From Acetobacteraceae bacterium (GTDB lineage: Bacteria > Pseudomonadota > Alphaproteobacteria > Acetobacterales > Acetobacteraceae): DNA of 64,000 nt. The position numbers and the translations under genes were made by a program. Below are positions 35,748 through 44,724 of the stretch, in pieces (position 1 is the first letter of the stretch; each line of letters begins with the position of its first letter). Where the stretch lies: positions 1-64,000 of the forward strand of contig PLXO01000023.1 in assembly GCA_003151425.1 (NCBI GenBank), read 5' to 3'. Under the pieces are notes generated by a model. That model searched no databases and was not told where the DNA came from. It saw only the letters and a program-made list of their open reading frames with translations.

Positions 35748-36680
35748 ATGCCCGGTCTCGCCAAACTGATTCCCTCACCGCGCGCCCTGCTGATCTTTGA
35801 GGCGGCGGCGCGGGCCGGAACATGCAGCGAAGCGGCGCGCGAGTTCAATCTGACACAGCCATCCGTCAGTCGGAATATCGCACAGCTCGAGCAGCATCTG
35901 GGTGTCATTTTGTTCACCCGCAGTCCGGTCGGGCTGGAGCTGACGCCGGAAGGGCAGTTCCTGTATCGCGCTTTGTCGGACGGGCTGCAGAAGGTCGAGG
36001 CGGCGCTGCGCGAGCTGATCGCGGAACGAACACGCAAGCAGGTGGTGGAACTGTCGCTGTCGACGGCCTTCGTCACGCACTGGCTGATCCCGCGCCTGAG
36101 CGAGTTCCATCGAGCATTTCCCGAGGTCGATCTGCGCTTCCAGTTAATCTCCGGCACGTTGCGCGGGACGCCGGGCAACGTCGACCTGGCGATGCGGATG
36201 CACACGACGGAGCACGATGCCGACCATCACTCCTGGCGGTTCGCGCCGGAAATCGTGATGCCGGTGTGTAGCCCTTCCTATGCGGCGGCGCACGGCACGC
36301 TGGAGGCGCCGCAGCAGGCCGGGGGGCATGTGCTGCTGCATTTGGCCGATCCGTTGCTGGACTGGGATATGCTCTGGGGTGGCGTGGTGCGGTGGCGGAC
36401 GAAGCGGGCGATCTGGCTGGAGTTCACCGACTATGCCGTGGTGCTGCAGGGTGCAATGAACGGCGAAGGCATCGCGTTGGGTTGGATCACCGTGGTGGCG
36501 CGGGCGTTGGGCGAGGGCAAGCTGGTGCCGGCGTCGGAGCGGCGCGTGCGCACCGGGCGGCACTATCATTTGTTCGCGCCGCGCGCGAAGCCGGTGCGCG
36601 ACGTGGTGCTGGCGATCCGCGACTGGATGATCACGCAGATGCAGGTCGACATGGAGAGGGTTGGCGATTTCTTGCGGTGA
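35748..36680 (+). CDS. LysR-family transcriptional regulator
   Basis: 310 residues. The N-terminal winged helix-turn-helix (RALLIFEAAARAGTCSEAAREFNLTQPSVSRNIAQLEQHLG) is followed by a periplasmic-binding-protein-like effector domain (VVELSLSTAFVTHWLIPRLSEF...). It resembles the GcvA-like subgroup. Divergently transcribed from the peptide-type importer/flavoprotein operon, which it is expected to regulate in response to the imported compound. The 232 bases after it have no gene. Confidence 0.92.
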   Translation: MPGLAKLIPSPRALLIFEAAARAGTCSEAAREFNLTQPSVSRNIAQLEQHLGVILFTRSPVGLELTPEGQFLYRALSDGLQKVEAALRELIAERTRKQVVELSLSTAFVTHWLIPRLSEFHRAFPEVDLRFQLISGTLRGTPGNVDLAMRMHTTEHDADHHSWRFAPEIVMPVCSPSYAAAHGTLEAPQQAGGHVLLHLADPLLDWDMLWGGVVRWRTKRAIWLEFTDYAVVLQGAMNGEGIALGWITVVARALGEGKLVPASERRVRTGRHYHLFAPRAKPVRDVVLAIRDWMITQMQVDMERVGDFLR

Positions 36681-36912
36681 GCAGGACGTCAAACGAGTGA
36701 TGCGAACGGCGATCGTCGATCATGCGGCCAAACCGGCTCCCGGTGCGCGGTTCATCACCCGATTGCCACCCCCCCCACCCAGGGCACCGCGGAGAATAGT
36801 TGCACATTCGCACGCATCAGCGCAGTGTTGCCTCGCTGTGACGGCTGAGAAACCCGACCTCGCACCTGACAAAAGCCGGGGATGGTTGCTTCATGAGAGG
36901 TTAACCAGCGCC

Positions 36913-37464
36913 ATGTGCGATTTCACTATCAAGCAGTCGAGGACGCCGACACAGGGGAACGACGTCACATACTCCGTTGATCCGCCCGTTTCGGCCCCGT
37001 GTAGGGTAGACGTTCGGGTCAACCGCGCGACGGTGACCAGTCTCGGTGACAACGGCCAACTCCGGGTCATCGGGATTGGCGCGGCGGGCACCGTAACGGT
37101 CCGACCGCTGACCGATCCGCCCGCCGGCAGCGTCATGTTCATCGTGACGTGCCCGGAGCCACCGAGCCGGGTCTATACGCGAGAATACGTGATCGGCATC
37201 GGCGTCGTCGCTATCCCTGAGCCGTCGGGCGATCCACCAATCGAGCTTCCCAAGACGGCATGGAAACCCAAGATCTCGCAGGAAGCCGAGGACCACAACC
37301 GAGCCGTCGCGGCTCGCGAAGATGCGGAACGCGAGCGCTACGGCGAGCCCAAAGGGCGGGAGGAAAAAGGGCGCATCGTCGTGCCAATCCCGCTCATTCC
37401 CAATCCGTTCGGCGACGATGACCAGAAGAGGAGACACCCCACAGACGACGAAGAGACGAGGTGA
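36913..37464 (+). CDS. Hypothetical protein, beta-rich with charged tail
   Basis: I do not recognise it. From the ATG at 36913 it is 183 residues. The first 95 are alternating short hydrophobic strands (VTSLGDNGQLRVIGIGAAGT), suggesting an Ig-like or beta-sandwich fold; the last 75 are strongly charged (EAEDHNRAVAAREDAERERYG) and end in an acidic/basic tail. There is no signal peptide or membrane span from this start. Coding is supported by an open frame with third-position GC bias, but no family confirms it. GAGAGG lies rather far (about 14 bases) upstream. Confidence 0.5.
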   Translation: MCDFTIKQSRTPTQGNDVTYSVDPPVSAPCRVDVRVNRATVTSLGDNGQLRVIGIGAAGTVTVRPLTDPPAGSVMFIVTCPEPPSRVYTREYVIGIGVVAIPEPSGDPPIELPKTAWKPKISQEAEDHNRAVAAREDAERERYGEPKGREEKGRIVVPIPLIPNPFGDDDQKRRHPTDDEETR

Positions 37465-37818
37465 CGCGCAGGTCGCGTGATCGACGGTAACCGCTGGCTT
37501 TGAATCCATCGGCGAGGGCTGCTAGGGTGCCTCGGGCTGTCATCCCAGCGTGGAGGCCACGCGGGATCGGATGCCAGGAGCAATGATGCGGCAACGTCAT
37601 CCCATGTGGCGACGCAAGTTCATTCGGGTGCTGCGCAATCCGGTTTCGTACGATCCGGATCGCAAACGGAACGCAACCTCCGCCGGCGCGGACCGGCACC
37701 GCATCCGGCTGCTCGATCCGCTGCCCCACCACTTGACCTGTCTCGATGCCACGCGTCGGCGCGCATCCGCCCAGCGTCTGCCGGAACAAGCTTGCTGAAC
37801 ACACAAGGAGAAAACCCC
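37465..37818. other. Gap upstream of the lyase operon
   Basis: No gene is supported in these 354 bases. A hairpin ATCCCaGCGTGG-AGG-CCACGCGGGAT lies near 37541-37566 and could end transcription of the hypothetical gene. The promoter of the lyase/hydratase operon should lie in the second half, but no clear hexamers were found. Confidence 0.35.
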
Positions 37819-39015
37819 ATGTCAGGACGGTATCCCGAGATCGTCTACACCGAAGAAGGCATGCGCGAGGGCATGCAGATCGAGGATGCCAACATCCCGG
37901 TCAGCGCCAAGGTGGAACTGCTGGATGCCCTGTCGGAAACGGGACTGAAGCAGATCGTGATCGGCTCCTTCGTCAGTCCGAAATACACCCCGCAAATGGC
38001 GCGGATCGACGAGATCGTCACCAAGTTCCACCCGAAGCCGGGCGTGATGTACACCGCGCTGGCGCTGAACGAGAAGGGGGTGGAGCGCGCCAAGCAATAC
38101 GCGCCGCCGCTGACCATCGTGCGCAGCAAGCGGCCGCAGTTGCGCGTGCATCAGTGCGACGTGTTCGCGCGGCGCAACACCAACCGCTCGCAGATGCAGG
38201 AGATGGCTGCGTGGGCGAAGGTGATCGACAGTGCGGTACAGAACGGCGTGAAGGAGGCGGGCATCGGCACCAACGCGACGTTCGGCTCCAACTTTGTCGG
38301 CGACTTCAGCGTCGATATGACAATGAAGTTCCTGGAGAAGCAGCACGATCTGTGGGACGCGGTCGGCATCAAGGTGACCTCGGTCAGCATCGGCGATCCG
38401 ATGGGCTGGTGCCATCCCGTGAAGGTCGAGGAGATCTTCGGCCGCGTGAAGCGCAAATGGCCGGAGATCACCACCTTCAGCGCGCATCTGCACAACAGCC
38501 GCGGGATGGCAATCACCTCGGCCTATGCGGCGATCAAGGCGCTGGACGGCGATGACACGCTGCACTTGCAAGGCACCATCGGCGGGATCGGCGGATGTCC
38601 GTATTGCGGCAACGGCCGTTCCACCGGCATGGCACCAACCGAGGACTTCATGCACATGCTGGAGGGCATGGGCATCGAGACCGGGGTCGATCTCGGCAAG
38701 TTGATCGATTGCGTCTGGATGCTGGAGAAGATGATCGGCCGGTATGCCTGGGGCCACGTGTCGCGCTGCGGCCCGCGACCGATCAAGCGCGAGCAGTTCT
38801 TCGACGCCAACGCGCCGTTCGTCGAGACGGTGGAGCAGGCGCATCACTTCCGTCGGGGCAAGCAGCTTTATGAGGGCTGCATCTATCCGTGGGACAAGCC
38901 GATCAGCAGTCCGTATCTCGATCGGGCGCTGCAGGGCCTGCCGACCTACGAGCCGGATGGTGCCTGGCCGTGGGAGGAAGCGTTCTTCCCGAAGGCGATG
39001 GTGCCGGCGAAGTAG
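37819..39015 (+). CDS. HMG-CoA lyase-like enzyme (DRE-TIM/HMGL family)
   Basis: 398 residues of the pyruvate-carboxyltransferase/HMGL family. N-terminal EEGMREGMQIEDANIP corresponds to the R(D/E)G(L/M)Q signature of HMG-CoA lyase. LKQIVIGSFVSPKYTPQMA and the C-terminal Cys loop GGIGGCPYCGNGRSTG with APTEDFMHMLEGMGIETGVDL match the HMG-CoA lyase active-site region. It should cleave a 3-hydroxy-3-alkyl-acyl-CoA (HMG-CoA, citramalyl-CoA or similar) to acetyl-CoA plus an oxoacid. About 100 residues longer than classic lyases. AAGGAG precedes the ATG. First gene of a plus-strand set with two hydratase subunits and a small protein. Confidence 0.85.
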   Translation: MSGRYPEIVYTEEGMREGMQIEDANIPVSAKVELLDALSETGLKQIVIGSFVSPKYTPQMARIDEIVTKFHPKPGVMYTALALNEKGVERAKQYAPPLTIVRSKRPQLRVHQCDVFARRNTNRSQMQEMAAWAKVIDSAVQNGVKEAGIGTNATFGSNFVGDFSVDMTMKFLEKQHDLWDAVGIKVTSVSIGDPMGWCHPVKVEEIFGRVKRKWPEITTFSAHLHNSRGMAITSAYAAIKALDGDDTLHLQGTIGGIGGCPYCGNGRSTGMAPTEDFMHMLEGMGIETGVDLGKLIDCVWMLEKMIGRYAWGHVSRCGPRPIKREQFFDANAPFVETVEQAHHFRRGKQLYEGCIYPWDKPISSPYLDRALQGLPTYEPDGAWPWEEAFFPKAMVPAK

Positions 39016-39140
39016 TTTCTTCCGGGCTCCGCCGGGAAGTTGACCGTTGCGGTGGCGGACTGGGGCAGCGATGCCCCGGGCCGTCGATGCTCAGAACCCG
39101 TTTGCGCTCACGATCCGTACGGGCTGACAAGGAGAGTTGC

Positions 39141-39710
39141 ATGAGCGAGACGACAAACCCGCTGACCGATGCGATCAAGGCACTGATCGGCGTAGCGGCG
39201 GAGAAGGTGGAGGCGAGCCCGCCGTGGGGTATCGAGCGCGAGGGCCTGCGTATCTTCACCAACGCGATCATGGACCCCGACCCGCGCTACTGGGACGACG
39301 AATTCGCCAAAACAACGAAGTTCGGCGGGATCATCACGCCGCCGATTTATTGCTCGTATATCGGACGGAAGACGCTCGCCGGCGTCGAGGATCCGATCAG
39401 CCGCGCGTTCCGCGAGAACCCGGAGTCCGACGGCATTGGCGGAGTGCGCGAGGGCGGCGCGGACCGCAAGGGCGCGCTGCCGCCGATCCCGACGCCGCTG
39501 AAACGGATTCTGAACGCCGGCAACGAGATCGAGCTGTACAAATACCCGGCGCTTGGCGACCATATCTTCAGCCAGGCCAAGTATTCCGACATCAAGGGGC
39601 GGGTCACCAAGGACGGCACGCCGATGCTGGTTGTCACGACCCAGACGACCTACACCAACCAGAACGACGACGTGCTGTGCATCCTGCGCGCGTCGTCCAT
39701 CCGCCGTTAG
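39141..39710 (+). CDS. MaoC-type hydratase, N-terminal-half subunit
   Basis: 189 residues matching the N-terminal hot-dog half (MaoC_dehydrat_N) of HTD2/mesaconyl-C4-CoA-hydratase-like enzymes: WGIEREGLRIFTNAIMDPDPRYWDDEFA and a final TQTTYTNQNDDVLCILRASSI. This half lacks the catalytic His motif and binds the substrate in partnership with the next gene product. ATG at 39141 follows AAGGAGAG. It lies 125 bases after the lyase and 28 before its partner. A homologous pair exists at 46285-47320. Confidence 0.85.
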   Translation: MSETTNPLTDAIKALIGVAAEKVEASPPWGIEREGLRIFTNAIMDPDPRYWDDEFAKTTKFGGIITPPIYCSYIGRKTLAGVEDPISRAFRENPESDGIGGVREGGADRKGALPPIPTPLKRILNAGNEIELYKYPALGDHIFSQAKYSDIKGRVTKDGTPMLVVTTQTTYTNQNDDVLCILRASSIRR

Positions 39711-39738
39711 GCCGGGTCGCACCGGAGGGAATTCAGTC

Positions 39739-40242
39739 ATGGTGACCGCAGACGAGCTTAGAAACAAGGCGCAGCTCCATTACGATGACGTTCAGGTGGG
39801 GCAGGAGATGCCGCCGCTGGTGATTGGCCCGATGACGCCGACGCATCTGTTCCGCTGGAGTGCCGCGATCGAGAACTGGCATCGTATCCATTACGACCAG
39901 AACTTTGCGGTCTACCACGACGGTCTGCCGAACATTCTGGCGCAGGGCTCCTGGAAGCAGAGCATCCTGCCGCGCTACCTGAAGGATATCTGCTTGCCGG
40001 ATGGCTGGCCGTGGAAGGTGCAGTTCCAGCACCGCGCGATGATCGTGCCGGGCGACACGATCACAGTCTGGGCCAAGGTGACCGGCATGCGCGAAGCCGA
40101 GGGCCTCGGCCTGATCGACATGGAGGTGGGGATGAAACTGCAATCCGACGTCGAGACCTGCCCGGGCACGGCGACCATCGTGCTGCCGATCCGCGGCGGC
40201 CGGGCAGTGCCCTATCCGTTCGTAGCTCCGAAGGGGGCGTAG
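39739..40242 (+). CDS. MaoC-type hydratase, catalytic-half subunit
   Basis: 167 residues forming one hot-dog domain. The catalytic segment HLFRWSAAIENWHRIHYDQ has the N-x-H-R-I-H-Y-D pattern known from HTD2 and mesaconyl/itaconyl-CoA hydratase relatives, instead of the G-D-x-N-P-x-H of R-specific enoyl-CoA hydratases. Also typical are GSWKQSILPRYL and FQHRAMIVPGDTI. Together with the preceding protein it should hydrate an enoyl-CoA to the 3-hydroxyacyl-CoA used by the lyase. GGAGGGA precedes the ATG. Confidence 0.87.
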   Translation: MVTADELRNKAQLHYDDVQVGQEMPPLVIGPMTPTHLFRWSAAIENWHRIHYDQNFAVYHDGLPNILAQGSWKQSILPRYLKDICLPDGWPWKVQFQHRAMIVPGDTITVWAKVTGMREAEGLGLIDMEVGMKLQSDVETCPGTATIVLPIRGGRAVPYPFVAPKGA

Positions 40243-40312
40243 CAGCGGCACCGCCGTCCGGCTGGGCGGGGTTGAGTGTTTCAGGAAATGCCAGTCGGCA
40301 ACAGGAGGCGAT

Positions 40313-40585
40313 ATGGGACGCTGGATCGCAATCGGCAAGGCGCCGGGATGGGATGACCTTGCGACGTTCACCGATGAACTGAAGGCGACGACGAAGTGGC
40401 GCGTCGATCCGCGGACGACGATCACGTCGGTGATCGCGCTGGCAGACGGCCGCATGCTGGCGGAGTGCCATGCCAACCAGCAGGCGGATTTCGATGCTTG
40501 GCTGCAACAGAAGGGCTGGCAAGTGGAGAGCGTAACGCCGATCACGCACCTGGCGCGGACCGGGGAGATCTGGCAGGTCGGCTAG
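40313..40585 (+). CDS. Small conserved-looking protein of unknown function
   Basis: 90 residues, unrecognised. Start ATG has AGGAGG at ideal spacing. The sequence (RWIAIGKAPGWDDLATFTDEL...TTITSVIALADGRMLAECHANQQADFDAWLQQKGW) looks like a small alpha/beta ferredoxin-like fold, similar in style to DUF4242/monooxygenase-size domains, with a conserved-looking C-terminal TGEIW. Last gene of the plus-strand lyase/hydratase set and convergent with the CoA-transferase operon 12 bases away. Confidence 0.7.
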   Translation: MGRWIAIGKAPGWDDLATFTDELKATTKWRVDPRTTITSVIALADGRMLAECHANQQADFDAWLQQKGWQVESVTPITHLARTGEIWQVG

Positions 40586-40597
40586 GCCCAAGTAATA

Positions 40598-41983
40598 TCA
40601 GTCCTGAATTCCCAACCGCTCCTTGTAGTCCGGGTCCCAGTAGGCCAGGCGACCTTGGCGGATGCGTTCCTCCATGGTCATGCGCAGGACCGGGCGTAAG
40701 ACGGTGGGGCGCGTCCCTATGACGCCGGATCGTTCCATCTCCGCATACCGCGCGTCGTCGTAGCCCAGGAGATCTTGCAGGATCTCGCGGTTGTGCTGAC
40801 CGAGTGTCGGTGCGGGACCACGGGTGGCGAGCGGCGTTCTGCTCAGGCGCCAGGGGCGACCGACGATGACGCGCTTGCCCAGGCCGCGCTCGGGGGGGAA
40901 CTGCACGGTTTCCAACAGGCCCCGCGCCCTGGCGTGCGGATCCAGATGCATATCGCGTGCATCGAACACGGCGCCGGCACGCACGCCAGCTGCCTGCAGG
41001 CGCTCCATCGCCTCGGTCTTCGGGAATCCGGCCGTCCACGCACCGATGATCGGATCGATCGCATCGTGGTTTCGCATGCGTGCATCGTTGCTGGCGAACC
41101 GCGCATCCCGCGCGAGGTCCGGCCTGTTGATCGCCCGGCACAGCGCCGCCCATTCCTCGTCGTCGTGCACCGACACGACGCACCACGCATCGTCGCCAGC
41201 GCAGCGGTAGCAGCCTTGCGGCGCCAGCCACGGATGGCGATTGCCGATCCGCTCGCCAAGGCGCCTGTTGGCTTCCCAATCCAGAATGCGGTCCGCCACC
41301 ATATAGCAGCCGAGCTGATACATTGCGACATCGACCCAAAGACCCTTGCCGAAACGATGCCGGTAGCGCAACGCCAGCGTGGTGCCCATGACCAACGCCC
41401 AGGTGGCGAGGAAATCGACAAAGGACTGGCCGGCCTTGGAAGGCACGCCGCCACGATAGCCAGTCACATGCGCGAGCCCGTGCGTCGCTTCCTGCGTGGT
41501 TGCCTGAGCCGGGTACTGGGCATACGGCCCGTGCGGACCATAGCCGCTGCAGGACAGCATGATCACGTTCGGATTGAGTTTCCGTGCGTTTGGGTAATCC
41601 AGCTCCCAGCCCCGCATCACCCGCGGCGTGAAATTCTCCGTCAGGACGTCACTGACCCGGATCAGATCTTTCAGGATCTCGCGCCCCTCGGGCCGGCGCA
41701 AATCGAGCGCTAGGGATTTCTTGCCGCGGTTCAGCAGGTTGAAGGTGCTGGTGCGATTCCACGGATCCTCGCCCGGGTCGTTGTCCGGATACACTCCCGA
41801 AAAAGCCCCGCCGCGCGAAACATCCAGCCGCGCCGGCCCTTCGATCTTAATGACCTCGGCGCCAAGATCAGCCAACAGGCCGCCAGCATACGGCAGCGAG
41901 AACACGTTGCTGATATCGAGGATTCGCACACCCGCCAACGGCAGTGTCGTCTCGCGCCCCGCAGTCTGCTGTTCAGTTGTCAT
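40598..41983 (-). CDS. CaiB/BaiF family III CoA-transferase lacking the usual catalytic Asp
   Basis: 461 residues with the family N-terminus LAGVRILDISNVFSLPYAGGLLADLGAEVIKIEGP and DLRRPEGREILKDLIRVSDVLTENF. At the position where formyl-CoA transferase and relatives carry the acylated Asp (VSMQD) this protein reads VDVAMYQ, so by eye the Asp is replaced by Gln. It follows 14 bases after a second CoA-transferase that keeps the Asp. The pair may form a heteromeric enzyme with one catalytic subunit. Last gene of the minus-strand operon. The start at 41983 was chosen because upstream sequence is not family-like. Confidence 0.85.
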   Translation of the reverse strand: MTTEQQTAGRETTLPLAGVRILDISNVFSLPYAGGLLADLGAEVIKIEGPARLDVSRGGAFSGVYPDNDPGEDPWNRTSTFNLLNRGKKSLALDLRRPEGREILKDLIRVSDVLTENFTPRVMRGWELDYPNARKLNPNVIMLSCSGYGPHGPYAQYPAQATTQEATHGLAHVTGYRGGVPSKAGQSFVDFLATWALVMGTTLALRYRHRFGKGLWVDVAMYQLGCYMVADRILDWEANRRLGERIGNRHPWLAPQGCYRCAGDDAWCVVSVHDDEEWAALCRAINRPDLARDARFASNDARMRNHDAIDPIIGAWTAGFPKTEAMERLQAAGVRAGAVFDARDMHLDPHARARGLLETVQFPPERGLGKRVIVGRPWRLSRTPLATRGPAPTLGQHNREILQDLLGYDDARYAEMERSGVIGTRPTVLRPVLRMTMEERIRQGRLAYWDPDYKERLGIQD

Positions 41984-41997
41984 TCGTCGCCTGCACC

Positions 41998-43194
41998 TCA
42001 GATGACGCCACATTCGCGCAACGAAGTGATCTCTGACGCCGAGCATCCGAGCTGCGTGAGCACTTCCGTGGTGTGCTGCCCGAGCAGCGGAGCCGGCCGG
42101 CGGCATGACGCGCCGGCGATGCTCATGTTCCACAAACGGAATGGTACGCGGATCCTGCCGATCACCGGATGCTCCACGTCCTCATAGAATCCCCTGGCTT
42201 CAAGTTGTGCGCAGGTCGCAAGGTCCTCCGGCGTCTGCACGATGCCGAACAGCATCCGATATTGCTCGGATGCCGTCTTGAACATCTCGGCCATGGTGCG
42301 ATCCTTGGTCGCGTCCAGGATGATGGCATCCAGTTCGTGACCGTTGCGTAGGCGTTGCGTCGGGTCGGCGAAACGCTGGTCCTTCAGTTCCTCGCTGCCA
42401 AAGAAATCGGCGATCCCGTCCCAGGTGACACCGCCGCCCTCCTGGGTGACGAAGAAGCCGTCCTTGCAGGGGGTTACGTGACCGAACGAACTGCCTTCCG
42501 CCCGCCGCCTGCCCTGCACGCCGCCGGCAAAGCTGTAGTAGGGTTGGTTGATCACCAGTGACGAGGTCACCACGTCCTGCATCGATACATCGATGTGCTG
42601 ACCAACGCCGTTCAGGTCGCGCGTCAGCAGCGCAACGTTCGTCGCTAGCATGCCGTTCATCGCGGTCTCGTACTCCGCCGGGAAGCCGCCGTGCTGTAGC
42701 GGCTCACGGTCCGCGGTGCCGCTGATCGCCATGATGCCGCTGGTCGCATAGGCAACGATCTCATTGCCCTTGTAGTGGCTGTACGGCCCGGTCTGGCCGA
42801 ACGGCGTGATGGAGGTCATCACCAGGCCGGGATTGTCCTGTTCCAACGTCGCGTGATCGAGCCCGAGTGAAGCGAGGTAGCCGGGTGGGAAGCTTTCCAC
42901 GATCACATCGGCGGTGCGGGCCAGCCGGCGGAATAGCTCGGCACCCTCGGGATGCTGCAGATCCAGGCTGACGCCGCGCTTGTTCAGGTTGGCCAGCAGG
43001 AAGAACAGGCTCTTTTCCGGGTCCGGATCATCCTGGAAAAACGGCGGCATGCACCGGCCGCACTCCCCGCCTGGCGGCTCGAGCTTGATGACGTCGGCAC
43101 CGTAATCACCCAGCAGCCGCGCGCACAGCGGACCCGCGATCCCCTGACTGAGATCCAGCACGAGCAGATCGTCCAGCGCCGCGGGCAGCATCAT
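41998..43194 (-). CDS. CaiB/BaiF family III CoA-transferase
   Basis: 398 residues: LDDLLVLDLSQGIAGPLCARLLGDYGADVIKLEPPGGE at the N-terminus, then LNKRGVSLDLQHPEG and DVIVESFPPGYLASLGL. The catalytic Asp is present in IDVSMQDVVTSS. It transfers CoA between a donor thioester and a carboxylic acid, the likely first step of the local pathway. It lies directly downstream of the small zinc-binding protein gene and upstream of the Asp-less homologue. Confidence 0.9.
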   Translation of the reverse strand: MMLPAALDDLLVLDLSQGIAGPLCARLLGDYGADVIKLEPPGGECGRCMPPFFQDDPDPEKSLFFLLANLNKRGVSLDLQHPEGAELFRRLARTADVIVESFPPGYLASLGLDHATLEQDNPGLVMTSITPFGQTGPYSHYKGNEIVAYATSGIMAISGTADREPLQHGGFPAEYETAMNGMLATNVALLTRDLNGVGQHIDVSMQDVVTSSLVINQPYYSFAGGVQGRRRAEGSSFGHVTPCKDGFFVTQEGGGVTWDGIADFFGSEELKDQRFADPTQRLRNGHELDAIILDATKDRTMAEMFKTASEQYRMLFGIVQTPEDLATCAQLEARGFYEDVEHPVIGRIRVPFRLWNMSIAGASCRRPAPLLGQHTTEVLTQLGCSASEITSLRECGVI

Positions 43195-43218
43195 CGTTTC
43201 TCCCGATTATCGGCTGAT

Positions 43219-43422
43219 CTATGCCGTACGCGTATACTGCTCGGGGTTGGTCAGAAACTTGCTGCGGCATTCTAGGCTGTCGAAATAGACCCACTTGCCG
43301 TCGTGGAACTGCCTGGTTCCCTTGGTCGGATCCGTTTCGGAGGCGCCGTGTGCGGTGAATCCCGTGGACTGCCGCGCTGCCACCTCGTCAACGGTGCGGC
43401 CGCATATCGGACATTGAGCCAT
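43219..43422 (-). CDS. Small YHS/TRASH-like zinc-binding protein
   Basis: 67 residues. CPICG near the N-terminus and a later C in DSLECRSKFLTNPEQY form the YHS/TRASH pattern, a small metal (Zn or Fe) binding fold often fused to oxygenases or metal transporters. Here it stands alone between an acyl-CoA dehydrogenase and two CoA-transferase genes in one operon. Role unknown: a small subunit or metal-dependent stabiliser of one of the neighbouring enzymes is conceivable. Confidence 0.75.
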   Translation of the reverse strand: MAQCPICGRTVDEVAARQSTGFTAHGASETDPTKGTRQFHDGKWVYFDSLECRSKFLTNPEQYTRTA

Positions 43423-43449
43423 GCCTGTTCTCCTTCTGCTGATGACGCC

Positions 43450-44631
43450 CTAGGCCTCGGCCACGACGGGCACCGGGCGTCCTAAAATGACCTGCCCCGG
43501 GCGGTCTAGCAGCGCGCGCGCCACCTTGGCACGATGCTCATAGGCGGTGCCCAGCCGCATGGTCCAGGCGCAGACGCGGCGGTACCAAAGCTGCAGGTCG
43601 AACTCCATCATGAAGCCGATGCCGCCATGAATGCCCTGGCAGATGCGCACCACTGCCTCGCATTTTTCGTTGCAGAAGGCCTTCGCCTGCGATGCCTCGA
43701 CGCCAGCAGGCAGACCTTGGTCCATCTTCCACAGCGCCTCGTAGGTCAGCAGGTTGCCGCCATCGATCCACATCAGCATGTCGGCGCACATATGTTGGAT
43801 CGATTGGAATGCAGCGATCGGCTGGCCAAATGCCTTACGGTATTTGGACCACTCGACGGCCATCTCGGCGTCCTTGCGCGTCGCCCCCAGCATCTGGGCG
43901 CACAGCAACGCGGTGGCCCGTTCCAGCATGCGCTCGGCGATCGGCCAACCCTGGTGCAGCGCGCCGATCAGATTTCCCCGCGGCACGCGGACGTCGGCGA
44001 AGCGGACCTCGCTCTGCTTGTCTTTTGCGAGCGTAACAAATGGCACCTGCGAGAGGCCGGCGCTTTTGGTGTCCACCAGGAACAGCGACAGACCGGCACT
44101 GGCGGCGGACGTCGGGGCCGTGCGACAAACCACAAGGCAGTGGTCGGCGGCGACATAGTTGTCGACGAACAGCTTGCTGCCGTTGATGACGAAGTCGTTG
44201 CCCGCTGCGACCGCCTGGCACTGCACCGCCTCGGGAAGCAGGCGCGGGTCCTGTTCGTGGAATGCCCAGGTCAGCACGGTATCACCCGCGGCCACGCCCG
44301 GCAGGACCGCCGAGCGCAATTCCTCGGTTGCGTCCTGGGCGATTGTCAGTGCCGGCACCACCGTGCTGTGCAGCGGCAGCGGCGCCAGCGCACGCCCCAC
44401 CTCCTCCAACACCAAGCCCAGATAGGTCAGTGGCATTGCGCTGCCACCGTATTGTTCCGGCAGTGCTAGACCCTGCCAGCCGAGCTCCGCGACCTGCCGC
44501 CACAGTGCCGGCGAATAGCCCTTCGCGTCCTTCTCCATCTCGCGCACCAGCTTCGTCGGGCACTGCGTCTCAAGAAATTTCCGGGCGGTTTCCCGGACCA
44601 TTACTTCTTCTTCGCTCAGCGTCGTATCCAT
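43450..44631 (-). CDS. Acyl-CoA dehydrogenase (second of a pair)
   Basis: 393 residues with the three-domain layout: N-terminal helices (LSEEEVMVRETARKFLETQCP, LALPEQYGGSAMPLTYL), central beta domain (FVINGSKLFVDNYVAADHCLVV) and C-terminal helices (YRKAFGQPIAAFQSIQHMCADM, CQGIHGGIGFMMEFDLQLWYRR). It oxidises an acyl-CoA to the 2-enoyl-CoA with FAD. No Glu stands at the medium-chain-type position near the C-terminus; a Glu in ERMLERATAL may correspond to the isovaleryl-CoA dehydrogenase-type base. Encoded 93 bases after another dehydrogenase. Confidence 0.9.
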   Translation of the reverse strand: MDTTLSEEEVMVRETARKFLETQCPTKLVREMEKDAKGYSPALWRQVAELGWQGLALPEQYGGSAMPLTYLGLVLEEVGRALAPLPLHSTVVPALTIAQDATEELRSAVLPGVAAGDTVLTWAFHEQDPRLLPEAVQCQAVAAGNDFVINGSKLFVDNYVAADHCLVVCRTAPTSAASAGLSLFLVDTKSAGLSQVPFVTLAKDKQSEVRFADVRVPRGNLIGALHQGWPIAERMLERATALLCAQMLGATRKDAEMAVEWSKYRKAFGQPIAAFQSIQHMCADMLMWIDGGNLLTYEALWKMDQGLPAGVEASQAKAFCNEKCEAVVRICQGIHGGIGFMMEFDLQLWYRRVCAWTMRLGTAYEHRAKVARALLDRPGQVILGRPVPVVAEA

Positions 44632-44724
44632 TGTCCATCCTCCACGGCGCCGCGATCCGGCGGATTCACCAGGCGCGGCACGAGGCGTGCATTTCGACGT
44701 CGATCCATCGTTGGTGTGGCCGCG

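Noticed and set aside
37550-37798. An 82-codon plus-strand frame before the lyase gene
   Set aside because: It is Arg-rich, overlaps a hairpin repeat, has no ribosome site and no recognisable sequence.
39018-39040. Terminator hairpin after the lyase gene
   Set aside because: CTTCCGG/CCGGGAAG forms only a bulged stem with no T run and lies inside a likely operon, so termination is not supported.
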